DNA from: Pseudomonadota bacterium
Lineage (GTDB): Bacteria; Pseudomonadota; Gammaproteobacteria; Burkholderiales; Burkholderiaceae_E
DNA length: 64,000 nucleotides
Direction of reading: 5' to 3'
Assembly: GCA_023389055.1 (NCBI GenBank)
Contig: JAEWFA010000038.1
Location: forward strand, 62,001 to 126,000
Notes under the pieces: generated by a model
The model's database searches: none
What the model was told of the DNA's origin: nothing
What the model saw: the letters and a program-made list of their open reading frames with translations, nothing else
Made by a program: the position numbers and the translations under genes
Shown here: piece after piece, positions 32,459 through 40,160 of the stretch
How positions within the stretch are numbered: position 1 is the stretch's first letter
Layout of the letters: each line of letters starts with the position of its first letter

Positions 32459-34369
32459 TCAGCCGGCCGGCGTGATCGTCGACTGCGGCGTGAACGCGTC
32501 CGAGTAGCAGGCGTCTTCGTGCAGACCCTGCGCGACGAAGGCGGGGCGCGCCGCCTGCACCATCCTCACCGAGCCGCACGCGTAGACGCTGAAGCCGCGC
32601 AGGTCGGGGAAGTCGGCGAGGATCGCCTCGTGGACGAAGCCGTCGCGCCCGTGCCAGTCGTCCTCGGGCAGCGGTTCGGAGGCGACCGGAACGAAGTGGA
32701 AGTTCGGATGCTCGCGCTCCCACTGTCGGGGAAGATCGAGCAGATACAGGTCGCGCGGGCGGCGCACGCCCCAGTAGAAGTACATCGGCCGCTCGATGCC
32801 CATCCGGAAGGCCTGCTCGAGCAGGCTCTTCACCGGCGCGAAGCCGGTCGCGCCGGCGACGAAGATCAGCGGCTTGTCGCTCGGCTCGTGCAGCACGAAC
32901 GAGCCGATCGGCCCCTCGATCGTCAGTTCGTCGCCCGGCTTCATCTTCTCGAAGACGTGCGTCGTGAAGCGCCCGCCGGGCATCAGCCGCACGTGCAGGT
33001 CGACGAGATCGGTGCTGCCGGACGGCGACGTGAACGAGTAGCTGCGACGCGAGCCGTCCTCGAGCACGACGTTCAGGTACTGGCCGGCCTCGTAGTCGAT
33101 TCGCTGGCCGCGCTTCAGCCGCAGCGCGACGAGCATGACGTCGTGCGCCAGGCGCTCGAGCCGCTCGACGACCGTCTCGAACTCGCGAATGCGCAGCGCC
33201 GCCGTGGACGCCGCGTTCTCCTCGTATTCGAACTCGACGTCGGAGCGCGCGCGTGCGCAGCACAGCAGGATCCATCCGGCGCGCCGCTCGTCCTCGGACA
33301 GCGCCGTGGGCTGGTAGCCCGACATCTCCACTTCGCCGCCGATCATCATCGCCTTGCACACGCCGCATCCGCCCGAACGGCACTCGTACGGCAGCGGGAT
33401 GTCGGCGCGCAGTCCGGCATCGAGCAGCGTCTCGCCGGCACGCACCGGCGCCTGCTGCCGCCCGGGATGCGCGGTGAGCTCGTAGACCTTCTCCTTGCCG
33501 GCGCGCACGGGCGGCAGCCACGGCAGCGCCATCAGCAGCAGCGTGACGCCGGCGACGAGTACCCACAGCTTGATTGGATCCCACGCGTAGATCAGCGGAT
33601 ACGCGACGAGGTAGAACCAGTCGAACTTCAGCGTGATCGGCACCGTGCCGAGATCGGCGGGAGCCTGGCTGACGACGGGCACCACGAGCGACATGACGAG
33701 GAGCATCAGCGCCAGCCCGATGGCCAGCGGGCGCGGCGGAACCTGCGAGGCGCGCGGAACGCGCTGCGTGTGCACCCACAGCGCGAGCAGCGCGACCAGC
33801 GGAATGCCGATATGCAGGAACGAGAGCAGCGAGAACAGCCGGTCGGTGACGGCCTCGGGCGTGATGAAGTTGCGCGTGAGGATGCCGTTGAACACCGGCA
33901 GCGCGTCGAGCCACTCGGTGGTGGCGATGATCACGTACTGCGACAGCTTGTCCCACGGCAGCATGAAGCCGTTGACGCCCGAGATGTAGATGAGCCACAT
34001 CACGACGACGCCGCTCACCCACGAGAACGCGCGGAAGCTTCGATAGCGGTCGAACGAGAAGTGGCGCAGCATGTGCAGCATCATCGTCAGCACCATCGCA
34101 TCGGACGCATAGCGGTGCACGCTGCGCAGGATCCCGCCGGCGAACCACTGTCCGTGCGTGATCGACTCCATCGACGCGTAGGTCTTGTCGATCCCTGTCT
34201 CGTAGAACGCGTACAGGTACAGCCCGCTGGCGACGACGAGCCAGAACATCCAGTAGCTGGTCGCGCCGAGGTAGTAGAGCGGGTTCAGGCGTTCGCCGAA
34301 GATGCGGTTGCCGACCGCTTCGGCGGCGAGGAACAGGCGTTGCAGCAGCGACTGGATCCGTTTGAGCAA
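32459..34369 (-). CDS. Cytochrome b/[2Fe-2S]/flavin reductase fusion
   Basis: This 636-residue fusion joins three redox modules. Residues 1-~285 are a cytochrome b-like membrane domain with two histidine pairs each 14 apart (H85/H99, H186/H200), placed to hold two b hemes. Residues ~295-385 are a plant-type [2Fe-2S] ferredoxin (C330-x4-C335-x2-C338, then C370 or C371). Residues ~395-630 are a ferredoxin-NAD(P)+ reductase-like unit with RRSYSFTS for FAD and GATGFAPVKSL for NAD(P). It could carry electrons between NAD(P)H and membrane hemes. TTG 34369 is chosen for its GGAGAG ribosome-binding site. The gene is divergent from the heme-copper operon. Confidence 0.85.
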   Translation of the reverse strand: MLKRIQSLLQRLFLAAEAVGNRIFGERLNPLYYLGATSYWMFWLVVASGLYLYAFYETGIDKTYASMESITHGQWFAGGILRSVHRYASDAMVLTMMLHMLRHFSFDRYRSFRAFSWVSGVVVMWLIYISGVNGFMLPWDKLSQYVIIATTEWLDALPVFNGILTRNFITPEAVTDRLFSLLSFLHIGIPLVALLALWVHTQRVPRASQVPPRPLAIGLALMLLVMSLVVPVVSQAPADLGTVPITLKFDWFYLVAYPLIYAWDPIKLWVLVAGVTLLLMALPWLPPVRAGKEKVYELTAHPGRQQAPVRAGETLLDAGLRADIPLPYECRSGGCGVCKAMMIGGEVEMSGYQPTALSEDERRAGWILLCCARARSDVEFEYEENAASTAALRIREFETVVERLERLAHDVMLVALRLKRGQRIDYEAGQYLNVVLEDGSRRSYSFTSPSGSTDLVDLHVRLMPGGRFTTHVFEKMKPGDELTIEGPIGSFVLHEPSDKPLIFVAGATGFAPVKSLLEQAFRMGIERPMYFYWGVRRPRDLYLLDLPRQWEREHPNFHFVPVASEPLPEDDWHGRDGFVHEAILADFPDLRGFSVYACGSVRMVQAARPAFVAQGLHEDACYSDAFTPQSTITPAG

Positions 34370-34642
34370 GGGTCTCTCCGTTGGCCTGCCGCGCGCGCAG
34401 GCGCTGGGAACGTATCGAGAACGGCGCGGCGGTGCAACAGCTGTCGCACTGCGCGCGTGAATACATTCCATTTATTGTTGCGCGGATCCCTTCGAGCGGC
34501 CGTCGCGGTACCGAGGGACTTCCCCGAGGCGTGGCGTTCGTGGCAACTTCCTACCGGTGCGTGCGAACGCTTGATCCCGGTCAATGCGGGGGGCCGGTAG
34601 CAGCAACCATGATGCCCGCGTTAATACTAGAGGACACCGTCC
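34370..34642. promoter_or_regulatory. Divergent promoter region of the respiratory cluster
   Basis: This 273-base gap separates the cytochrome b fusion from the heme-copper operon. It contains an unusually AT-rich stretch (34457-34482, GTGAATACATTCCATTTATT and onward) likely to hold a leftward promoter, and an FNR-type box nearer the rightward operon. TAATACT at 34622-34628 and AGAGGA (34629-34634) precede ATG 34643. Confidence 0.5.
34571..34584 (+). promoter_or_regulatory. FNR/DNR-type box
   Basis: TTGATCCCGGTCAA matches the FNR/DNR half-sites TTGAT-N4-ATCAA at nine of ten defined bases. Its centre is about 66 bases before the ATG at 34643. A weak -10 (CATGAT, 34608-34613) sits where a class II FNR promoter would need it, with the box centred near -41.5. 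This predicts activation by low oxygen or nitric oxide; it is not proof. Confidence 0.6.
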
Positions 34643-34831
34643 ATGGCCGACAAACAGGTCTCCCCAGTCACGCCGCCCCAGGAGCCCGAAGAGAGGGTTC
34701 CGGTCTTCCAGCAGATCCTCGACAACCCGTTCCTGCTGCTGTTCCTCGGCGTGGTGAGCCCGACGGTCCTCTACATCCTGTGGGGTGTGATGGAGATCGC
34801 CGGCATTCCCGTAACGCCTCTCGCCCAGTGA
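34643..34831 (+). CDS. Small membrane subunit (IIa-like) of heme-copper enzyme
   Basis: A 62-residue protein with one membrane helix (about residues 29-52, PFLLLFLGVVSPTVLYILWG). Size, single helix and position directly before subunits II and I match subunit IIa of ba3-type (B-family) heme-copper enzymes. The short sequence gives little else. AGAGGA lies 8 bases before the ATG. It is the first gene of the rightward operon and 19 bases before the next. Confidence 0.75.
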   Translation: MADKQVSPVTPPQEPEERVPVFQQILDNPFLLLFLGVVSPTVLYILWGVMEIAGIPVTPLAQ

Positions 34832-34850
34832 GTCGCGCAAGGAGACCGGC

Positions 34851-35390
34851 ATGAGTGCAATTCTTCCGCCGCCGAAGCGGATCTGGTCGAAGGAACCCAT
34901 CGGCAGGGACGAGGTGCTGTGGATCAGCATCGCTTTCGTCTGGTGCCTGATCATGTTTTTCATGATGCCGTACTGGCACGTGTACGGTACCCAGAACCTG
35001 TCGGCCGAAACCTATCGCGTCAAGCCCGAGTTGTTCGCGAAGGCGGCGCAGGACATGGTCGACAAGTACACGGTCCGCACGGAAACCGACGAGAAGATTC
35101 CGGTGGTCGCGCCGCCCGCCGGCAGCGACATCTACCTGATCGCGCGCCTGTGGTCGTGGTGGCCGATCCTCGAGCTGGAAAAGGGCAAGACCTACCGGCT
35201 GAACCTCAGCGCAATGGACTACCAGCACGGCTTTTCGCTGCAGCCCGAGAACATCAACATCCAGGTGCTGCCGGGCTACCAGCACGTCGTGACGATCCAG
35301 CCGAACCGCTCGGGCACCTACGCGATCGTCTGCAACGAGTTCTGCGGAATCGGACACCACAAGATGGTGTCGCGGCTGTACGTGAAATAA
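34851..35390 (+). CDS. Heme-copper subunit II with CuA site
   Basis: The 179-residue subunit II has one N-terminal membrane helix (about 22-40) and a periplasmic cupredoxin domain. The CuA ligands are complete: H126 (YQHGF), C161, C165, H169 and M172 in CNEFCGIGHHKM. It is short, like subunit II of ba3 enzymes and NorS of sNOR. It should accept electrons from a cytochrome c or cupredoxin and pass them to the subunit I encoded next. ATG 34851 has AAGGAGA upstream. Confidence 0.92.
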   Translation: MSAILPPPKRIWSKEPIGRDEVLWISIAFVWCLIMFFMMPYWHVYGTQNLSAETYRVKPELFAKAAQDMVDKYTVRTETDEKIPVVAPPAGSDIYLIARLWSWWPILELEKGKTYRLNLSAMDYQHGFSLQPENINIQVLPGYQHVVTIQPNRSGTYAIVCNEFCGIGHHKMVSRLYVK

Positions 35391-35403
35391 AGAAGAGGCA
35401 CTC

Positions 35404-37113
35404 ATGGCAACCGCCCAAGCGCTATTCCGGATCTGCCCCCGATCGGGGCTTCAGTTCCACAAGTCGGCCGAGGGACTGATCAAGGCGAACGCCGTCGCCG
35501 GCATCGTGATGCTGCTCATCGGCGGCGTGCTCGCGCTGCTGATCACGCTCACCCGCTGGCAGGCGATCCACCTCGTCGACGCGGACAACTTCTACCTGTT
35601 CCTCACCGCGCACGGCCTGGACATGCTCGTCGCGTGGATCATCTTCTTCGAGATCGCGGTCCTGTATTTCTGCTCGTCCACGCTGCTCAGGAGTCGGCTG
35701 GCGACACCGAGAATCGCCTGGTTGGGGTTCGCGCTGATGGTGATCGGCACGGTGATGTGGAACACCACGGTGTTCCAGGGCAACTCGACGGTGATGATGA
35801 CGTCGTACGTGCCGATGCCGGCGGCGCCGTGGTTCTACCTCGGCCTGATCCTGTTCGCCGTCGGCGCGCTGATCGGCTGCTTCGTGTTCCTCGGCACGCT
35901 GGTCGTCGCGCGCGGAGAGAAGACCTACGAAGGGTCGATCCCGCTGGTGACCTTCGGCGCGCTCACCGCCTGCATCATCGCGATCTACACGATCGCCTCC
36001 GGCGCGATCATCCTGATCCCGACCTGGCTGTGGTCGATCGGCTACATCAAGCACATCGACCCGGTGATGTACCGCGTGATCTGGTGGGCCTTCGGCCACT
36101 CGTCGCAGCAGATCAACGTCGCCGCGCACGTGTCGGTCTGGTATGCGGTGGCGGCGATCGTCTTCGGCGCCAAGCCGATGTCCGAGCGCGTCAGCCGCGG
36201 CGCGTTCCTGTTGTACATCCTGTTCCTGCAACTGGCCGCCGCACACCACATCCTGGCCGATCCGGGCGTGGGCACCGAGTGGAAGGTGTTCAACACCAGC
36301 TACGCGATGTACCTCGCGGTGCTCGCGTCGATGGTCCACGGCCTGACGGTTCCGGGCGCGATGGAAGCGGCACAGCGCGAGAAGGGCTTCACCAAGGGCC
36401 TGTTCGAGTGGCTGCGCAAGGCGCCTTGGGGCAACCCGGTGTTCTCGGGCGTGTTCATCTCGCTGATCGGCTTCGGCTTCCTGGGCGGCATCTCGGGCGT
36501 GATGATGGGTACCGAGCAGCTGAACATGATCATCCACAACACGATCTACGTGCCGGGCCACTTCCACGCCACCGTCGTTCTCGGCACCACGCTCGCGTTC
36601 ATGGCCATCACGTACTTCCTGCTGCCCACGCTGTTCCAGCGCGAGGTCATCCTGCCCGGATGGGCCAAATGGCAGCCGTACGTGTTCGGCATCGGGATGG
36701 GCGTGTTCACGCTCACGATGATGGGCGCAGGCACGCTGGGCGTTCCGCGTCGCCACTGGGACATCACTTTTGCCGGCGCGTCGCTGCCGTACGAGTTCCC
36801 GGGAACGGCGCTGCTGATGATGACGCTGGTGGGCATCTCGGGCGTGATCGCGATCATCGGCGGTGCGATGTACATCATCGTCGCGGTCGGCACGGTGTTC
36901 TTCGGCAAGCGGCTCGACGCCGGCGCCTACACCACGCAGATCAGCCCGCTGCGGCTGCCTCCGGTAGCGGCGGCGCTGCGCGGCCATGGTACGGTCGGCG
37001 GCGGCTTCCACGCGCCGGGCACTTTCGCCTTCGCGCTGGTGTTCCTCGTCGCCTTCGTGCTGTACTACTTCGTGAACTGGAAATACCTGTCGACGGTATG
37101 GGGCCTCAGTTGA
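35404..37113 (+). CDS. Heme-copper subunit I, NorY/ba3-like, no active-site Tyr
   Basis: The 569-residue, ~13-helix catalytic subunit has histidine spacing almost identical to Thermus ba3 oxidase. H70 and H388 suit the low-spin heme, H386 the high-spin heme, and H232, H281 and H282 suit CuB. The tyrosine normally four residues after the first CuB histidine is replaced: H232-S-S-Q-Q236. O2 reductases of the A and B families need that Tyr. NO reductases of the superfamily lack it, so an sNOR (NorY)-type enzyme is a strong possibility, also given the SenC gene next. Oxygen reduction is not excluded. Confidence 0.88.
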   Translation: MATAQALFRICPRSGLQFHKSAEGLIKANAVAGIVMLLIGGVLALLITLTRWQAIHLVDADNFYLFLTAHGLDMLVAWIIFFEIAVLYFCSSTLLRSRLATPRIAWLGFALMVIGTVMWNTTVFQGNSTVMMTSYVPMPAAPWFYLGLILFAVGALIGCFVFLGTLVVARGEKTYEGSIPLVTFGALTACIIAIYTIASGAIILIPTWLWSIGYIKHIDPVMYRVIWWAFGHSSQQINVAAHVSVWYAVAAIVFGAKPMSERVSRGAFLLYILFLQLAAAHHILADPGVGTEWKVFNTSYAMYLAVLASMVHGLTVPGAMEAAQREKGFTKGLFEWLRKAPWGNPVFSGVFISLIGFGFLGGISGVMMGTEQLNMIIHNTIYVPGHFHATVVLGTTLAFMAITYFLLPTLFQREVILPGWAKWQPYVFGIGMGVFTLTMMGAGTLGVPRRHWDITFAGASLPYEFPGTALLMMTLVGISGVIAIIGGAMYIIVAVGTVFFGKRLDAGAYTTQISPLRLPPVAAALRGHGTVGGGFHAPGTFAFALVFLVAFVLYYFVNWKYLSTVWGLS

Positions 37114-37129
37114 GTTGAGTTGAGTTGAC
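37110..37129 (+). repeat. Tandem TTGAG pentamers at gene junction
   Basis: Three TTGAG copies (37110-37124) and one TTGAC (37125-37129) span the stop codon of the heme-copper subunit I gene and the TTG start of the SCO gene. Each unit brings a TTG in a new frame. The array could slip during replication and tune the junction. Confidence 0.8.
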
Positions 37130-37973
37130 CCGATTCGGCAGCATTACCCGCAGTACCTTCGGCCGGACGATCGCCGCATTCGCGGCGGTCGTATCGGCCG
37201 TTCTGTTTCTGGTCGCCGGCGCGCAGGCAGCGCCCGACGCAGCGAGGAACGTCGGTCCCGATTTCCGCAAGGCGCTCGCCGACAGCCAGGCGGCGATCGG
37301 CCGGCCGCTGCTCGACGTCGCGATGCGCGACCACAACGGCAAGCCGGTGCGCTTCAGCGACTTCGCCGGCAAGCCGCTGCTCGTGAGCCTCGTCTACACC
37401 GGCTGCTTCCAGGCGTGCCCGGTGGCAACGCAATTCCTTGCGCAGGCGGTGCGCGCCGCGCGCGAGGCGCTCGGCGAGGATCGTTTCCGCATCGTCTCGA
37501 TCGGCTTCAACCAGCCCTTCGACGACCCGGCCGCGATGGCGGCGTTTCGCAAGCAGAACGGCATCGACGATCGCGACTGGCATTTTCTCAGCCCTGATCC
37601 GGCGCAGGTCGACGCGCTGACGGCCAACCTGGGCTTCACCTACGATGCCACGCCGAAGGGCTTCGACCACGTCACGCAGGTCACGGTTGTCGATGGCGAC
37701 GGCGTCATCTACCGGCAGATCTACGGGGAGAGCTTCGACCTGCCGATGCTCGTGCAGCCGCTGAAGGAGTTGCTGTCCGGGCAGGCGTCGCGCGAACTCA
37801 CGCTGGAGAACGTCTGGGAGAAGGTAAAGCTGTACTGCACCGTCTACGATCCGAACTCCGGCGGTTATCGCGTGAACTACGGGCTGTTCTTCGAGATCTT
37901 CGCCGGGCTCACGACGCTCGGGGCGATGGCCTGGTTCATCGCGCGCGGACTGCGCAACCCGCGGCACGGCTGA
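37125..37973 (+). CDS. SCO1/SenC copper chaperone
   Basis: This 282-residue thioredoxin-like protein is anchored or exported by its N-terminal hydrophobic segment (about 15-36) and has a second hydrophobic helix near the C-terminus. The copper ligands of SCO proteins are present: C94-x3-C98 (YTGCFQACPV) and H182 (GFDHVTQ). SCO proteins load or reduce CuA in subunit II, which fits the CuA protein encoded upstream. No ATG exists at the proper place; TTG 37125, inside the TTGAG repeat, is the only plausible start. The order subunit II, subunit I, SenC is like norSY-senC. Confidence 0.9.
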   Translation: MTRFGSITRSTFGRTIAAFAAVVSAVLFLVAGAQAAPDAARNVGPDFRKALADSQAAIGRPLLDVAMRDHNGKPVRFSDFAGKPLLVSLVYTGCFQACPVATQFLAQAVRAAREALGEDRFRIVSIGFNQPFDDPAAMAAFRKQNGIDDRDWHFLSPDPAQVDALTANLGFTYDATPKGFDHVTQVTVVDGDGVIYRQIYGESFDLPMLVQPLKELLSGQASRELTLENVWEKVKLYCTVYDPNSGGYRVNYGLFFEIFAGLTTLGAMAWFIARGLRNPRHG

Positions 37974-37987
37974 CGGCGGAGGTTCCG

Positions 37988-39664
37988 GTGAAGTTCCCGC
38001 GCCGGCTTGCCGCAGCACAGCCCGCCTTTCTCGTCGGCGCGATCGAGCCCGGCGTCGCCGCACGGCTCGACGACGATACGCGGGATCCGCGCGCGCTGCG
38101 CACCCGCGCCGCTCGAGCGGTACGTCGCATCGAACGCGGCTTCGATCGCGCCTTCGGCGAGCAGGCAAACCCGCTGCGCCAGCTCGGCGGGCTCGCCTTC
38201 GACCTGTTCTGGCTGATCGCACTCACCGGCGCGTACCTGTACATTTTCTTCGACACGAGCGCCGATGGCGCCTATGTGTCGGTCGAGCGCCTGGCGAACG
38301 GCGCAGTCATCGGCGGCGCCTTCGCGCGCAGCCTGCACCGATACGCTTCCGATGCGCTCGTCGTCGTCGTCGCGGCCCATCTCCTGCGCGAATGGGCGTA
38401 CGGGCGGTACCGCGGCTTCCGGTGGTTCACCTGGCTCACCGGCGTGCCTACGCCGTGGCTCATCCTCGCCGCCGGCGGCATCGGCTTCTGGCTGGTCTGG
38501 GACAGCATCGCGCTGTTCGTCGCCACCGCGATCGCCGAGTGGTTCGGCGCGCTGCCGGGCTTCGACTCGGCGCTGGTGCGCAACTTCCTCGATGCCGACG
38601 CCGTCTCCGATCGCCTGTTCTCGCTGTTGATCTTCCTGCACATCGGCGTGTCGCTGGCGTTGCTGCTCGCGATGTGGCTGCACGTCAAGCGCCTGACGCA
38701 ACCGCGCACCAACGCGTCGCGCGCGGTGCTGCTCGGCACGCTCGGCGCCCTGTCGGTCGCGTCGCTGTTCTTTGCGGCGCCGCTGCCCCCGCCGGCCGAC
38801 CCGATGAACCTGGGCGGCGAGCTTGCGCTCGACTGGTTCTATCTCGCGCCGTTCGCGGCACTGCAATCGAGCTCGCCATGGCTCGTCTGGGCGGCGATGG
38901 CGGCGCTCACGCTGCTCGGTGCAGCCGCGCCGTGGCTCACCCGGCGCGCGCGTGCGCGAGCGCCGGTCGCGGTTGTCGACCCCGAGAACTGCAACGGTTG
39001 CCAGCGCTGCTTCGCCGACTGCCCCTATGCAGCCATCGAGATGGCGCCGCATCCGTCCGGGCGCGGACTCATCGCGCTGGTCGACGCCGATCGCTGCGCG
39101 TCGTGCGGCATCTGCGCGGGAGCGTGTCCGTCGTCGACGCCGTTCCGTTCCGACGCGCGCCTGGCCACCGGCATCGACCTGCCGGATCTCGGCGTGGGGC
39201 TGCTGCGCGACGAATTGCAGGCGAGCCTCGATGCGCAACGCAGCGAAGCGCCGATCGTCGTCTTTCGCTGCCGCCACGCCGCGGCGCCGGCGGCGGCCCC
39301 CGATCTGGTGTCGATCGCGCTGCCGTGCGCGGCGATGTTGCCGCCCGCTTTCGTCGAGTATGCGTTGCGCAACGGCGCGCGGGGTGTCGCCGTCGTCGCC
39401 TGTCCGCCCGACGATTGCGAGTATCGTTTCGGCGCGCAATGGACGGCGCAGCGACTTGCCGGCGAGCGCGAGCCGCGGCTGCGCGGCTCGGCCCCGCGCG
39501 AGCGCATCCGGCTCGTCGAGGCAGCGCACGAGGATTTGATCCCGCTACAGGCGAAGCTCGGGCAGTTCCGGCACGATCTGGGCGAGTTCGATCCAGCGCA
39601 GCGGGCGGCAGCGGACGAGGTCGGACGTTCCTTGGAGAATCGCGATGGCGCAGCAATCCACTAG
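37988..39664 (+). CDS. Cytochrome b/2[4Fe-4S]/MvhD-like fusion
   Basis: The 558-residue fusion begins with a cytochrome b-like membrane domain (about 60-320) whose histidine pairs H117/H131 and H218/H232 match those of the divergent fusion gene. A ferredoxin segment with two full [4Fe-4S] motifs follows (C335, C338, C341, C345 and C370, C373, C376, C380). The last part (about 420-520) resembles the MvhD/HdrA-linked iron-sulfur subunit, with C428, C447, C472 and C477. Such modules pass electrons to or from heterodisulfide-type partners, which is unexpected in a respiratory operon. It starts with GTG and its end overlaps the next gene by 20 bases. Confidence 0.82.
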   Translation: MKFPRRLAAAQPAFLVGAIEPGVAARLDDDTRDPRALRTRAARAVRRIERGFDRAFGEQANPLRQLGGLAFDLFWLIALTGAYLYIFFDTSADGAYVSVERLANGAVIGGAFARSLHRYASDALVVVVAAHLLREWAYGRYRGFRWFTWLTGVPTPWLILAAGGIGFWLVWDSIALFVATAIAEWFGALPGFDSALVRNFLDADAVSDRLFSLLIFLHIGVSLALLLAMWLHVKRLTQPRTNASRAVLLGTLGALSVASLFFAAPLPPPADPMNLGGELALDWFYLAPFAALQSSSPWLVWAAMAALTLLGAAAPWLTRRARARAPVAVVDPENCNGCQRCFADCPYAAIEMAPHPSGRGLIALVDADRCASCGICAGACPSSTPFRSDARLATGIDLPDLGVGLLRDELQASLDAQRSEAPIVVFRCRHAAAPAAAPDLVSIALPCAAMLPPAFVEYALRNGARGVAVVACPPDDCEYRFGAQWTAQRLAGEREPRLRGSAPRERIRLVEAAHEDLIPLQAKLGQFRHDLGEFDPAQRAAADEVGRSLENRDGAAIH

Positions 39665-40160
39665 TTCCGTTTTCCGCTGGGTCGGACAGGCGATCCTCTA
39701 TGCGCTGTTCGCGGCCTTCGTCGTCTATTTTTCCAGCTCGCCCACGTACCGGCACCTGGATCCCGACGACGGCCTGTTGCGGCTGTCGTTCCGTCATCCG
39801 GGGCAGATCGCCACCGATTGTCGCAAGCGCACGCCCGAGGAGCTCGCCAAGCTGCCGCCGCAGTTGCGCGAGGAGATGGACTGCCAGCGCCAGCGCTCTC
39901 CGGTGCAGGTGCGCGTTGAGCTCGACGGCAAGCTGCTGTTCGACAAGGTGTACCAGCCGGCCGGGCTGCAGCGCGACGGCGCATCCAGCGGCTACTTCCG
40001 CATGCCGATTCCGGCGGGCGAGCACGACATCCGCGTGCAGTTCAACGACGACATCCGCGTGAAGGGCTTCAACCACGAGAAGGAGCGCAGCGTCGAGGTG
40101 AAGCCCGGGCAGGTCGTGCTCATCGACTTCGTCGAGAACCAGGGCGTGGTGATCCGATGA
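39645..40160 (+). CDS. Unknown membrane-anchored protein of the cluster
   Basis: I do not recognise a family. The 171-residue protein has one N-terminal membrane helix (about 10-30), then an outward-facing domain with two cysteines (near residues 59 and 80) and a beta-rich segment (VQVRVELDGKLLFDKVY ... IPAGEHDIRVQFND) resembling an immunoglobulin-like or carboxypeptidase-regulatory fold. It overlaps the upstream gene by 20 bases and the downstream start by 4 (ATGA). Tight coupling suggests it is a subunit or assembly factor of one of the heme-copper enzymes. Confidence 0.8.
   Translation: MAQQSTSSVFRWVGQAILYALFAAFVVYFSSSPTYRHLDPDDGLLRLSFRHPGQIATDCRKRTPEELAKLPPQLREEMDCQRQRSPVQVRVELDGKLLFDKVYQPAGLQRDGASSGYFRMPIPAGEHDIRVQFNDDIRVKGFNHEKERSVEVKPGQVVLIDFVENQGVVIR

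Noticed and set aside
35422..37011. Long minus-strand frame opposite the heme-copper subunit
   Set aside because: Same antisense artefact; low-complexity, charged translation without motifs.
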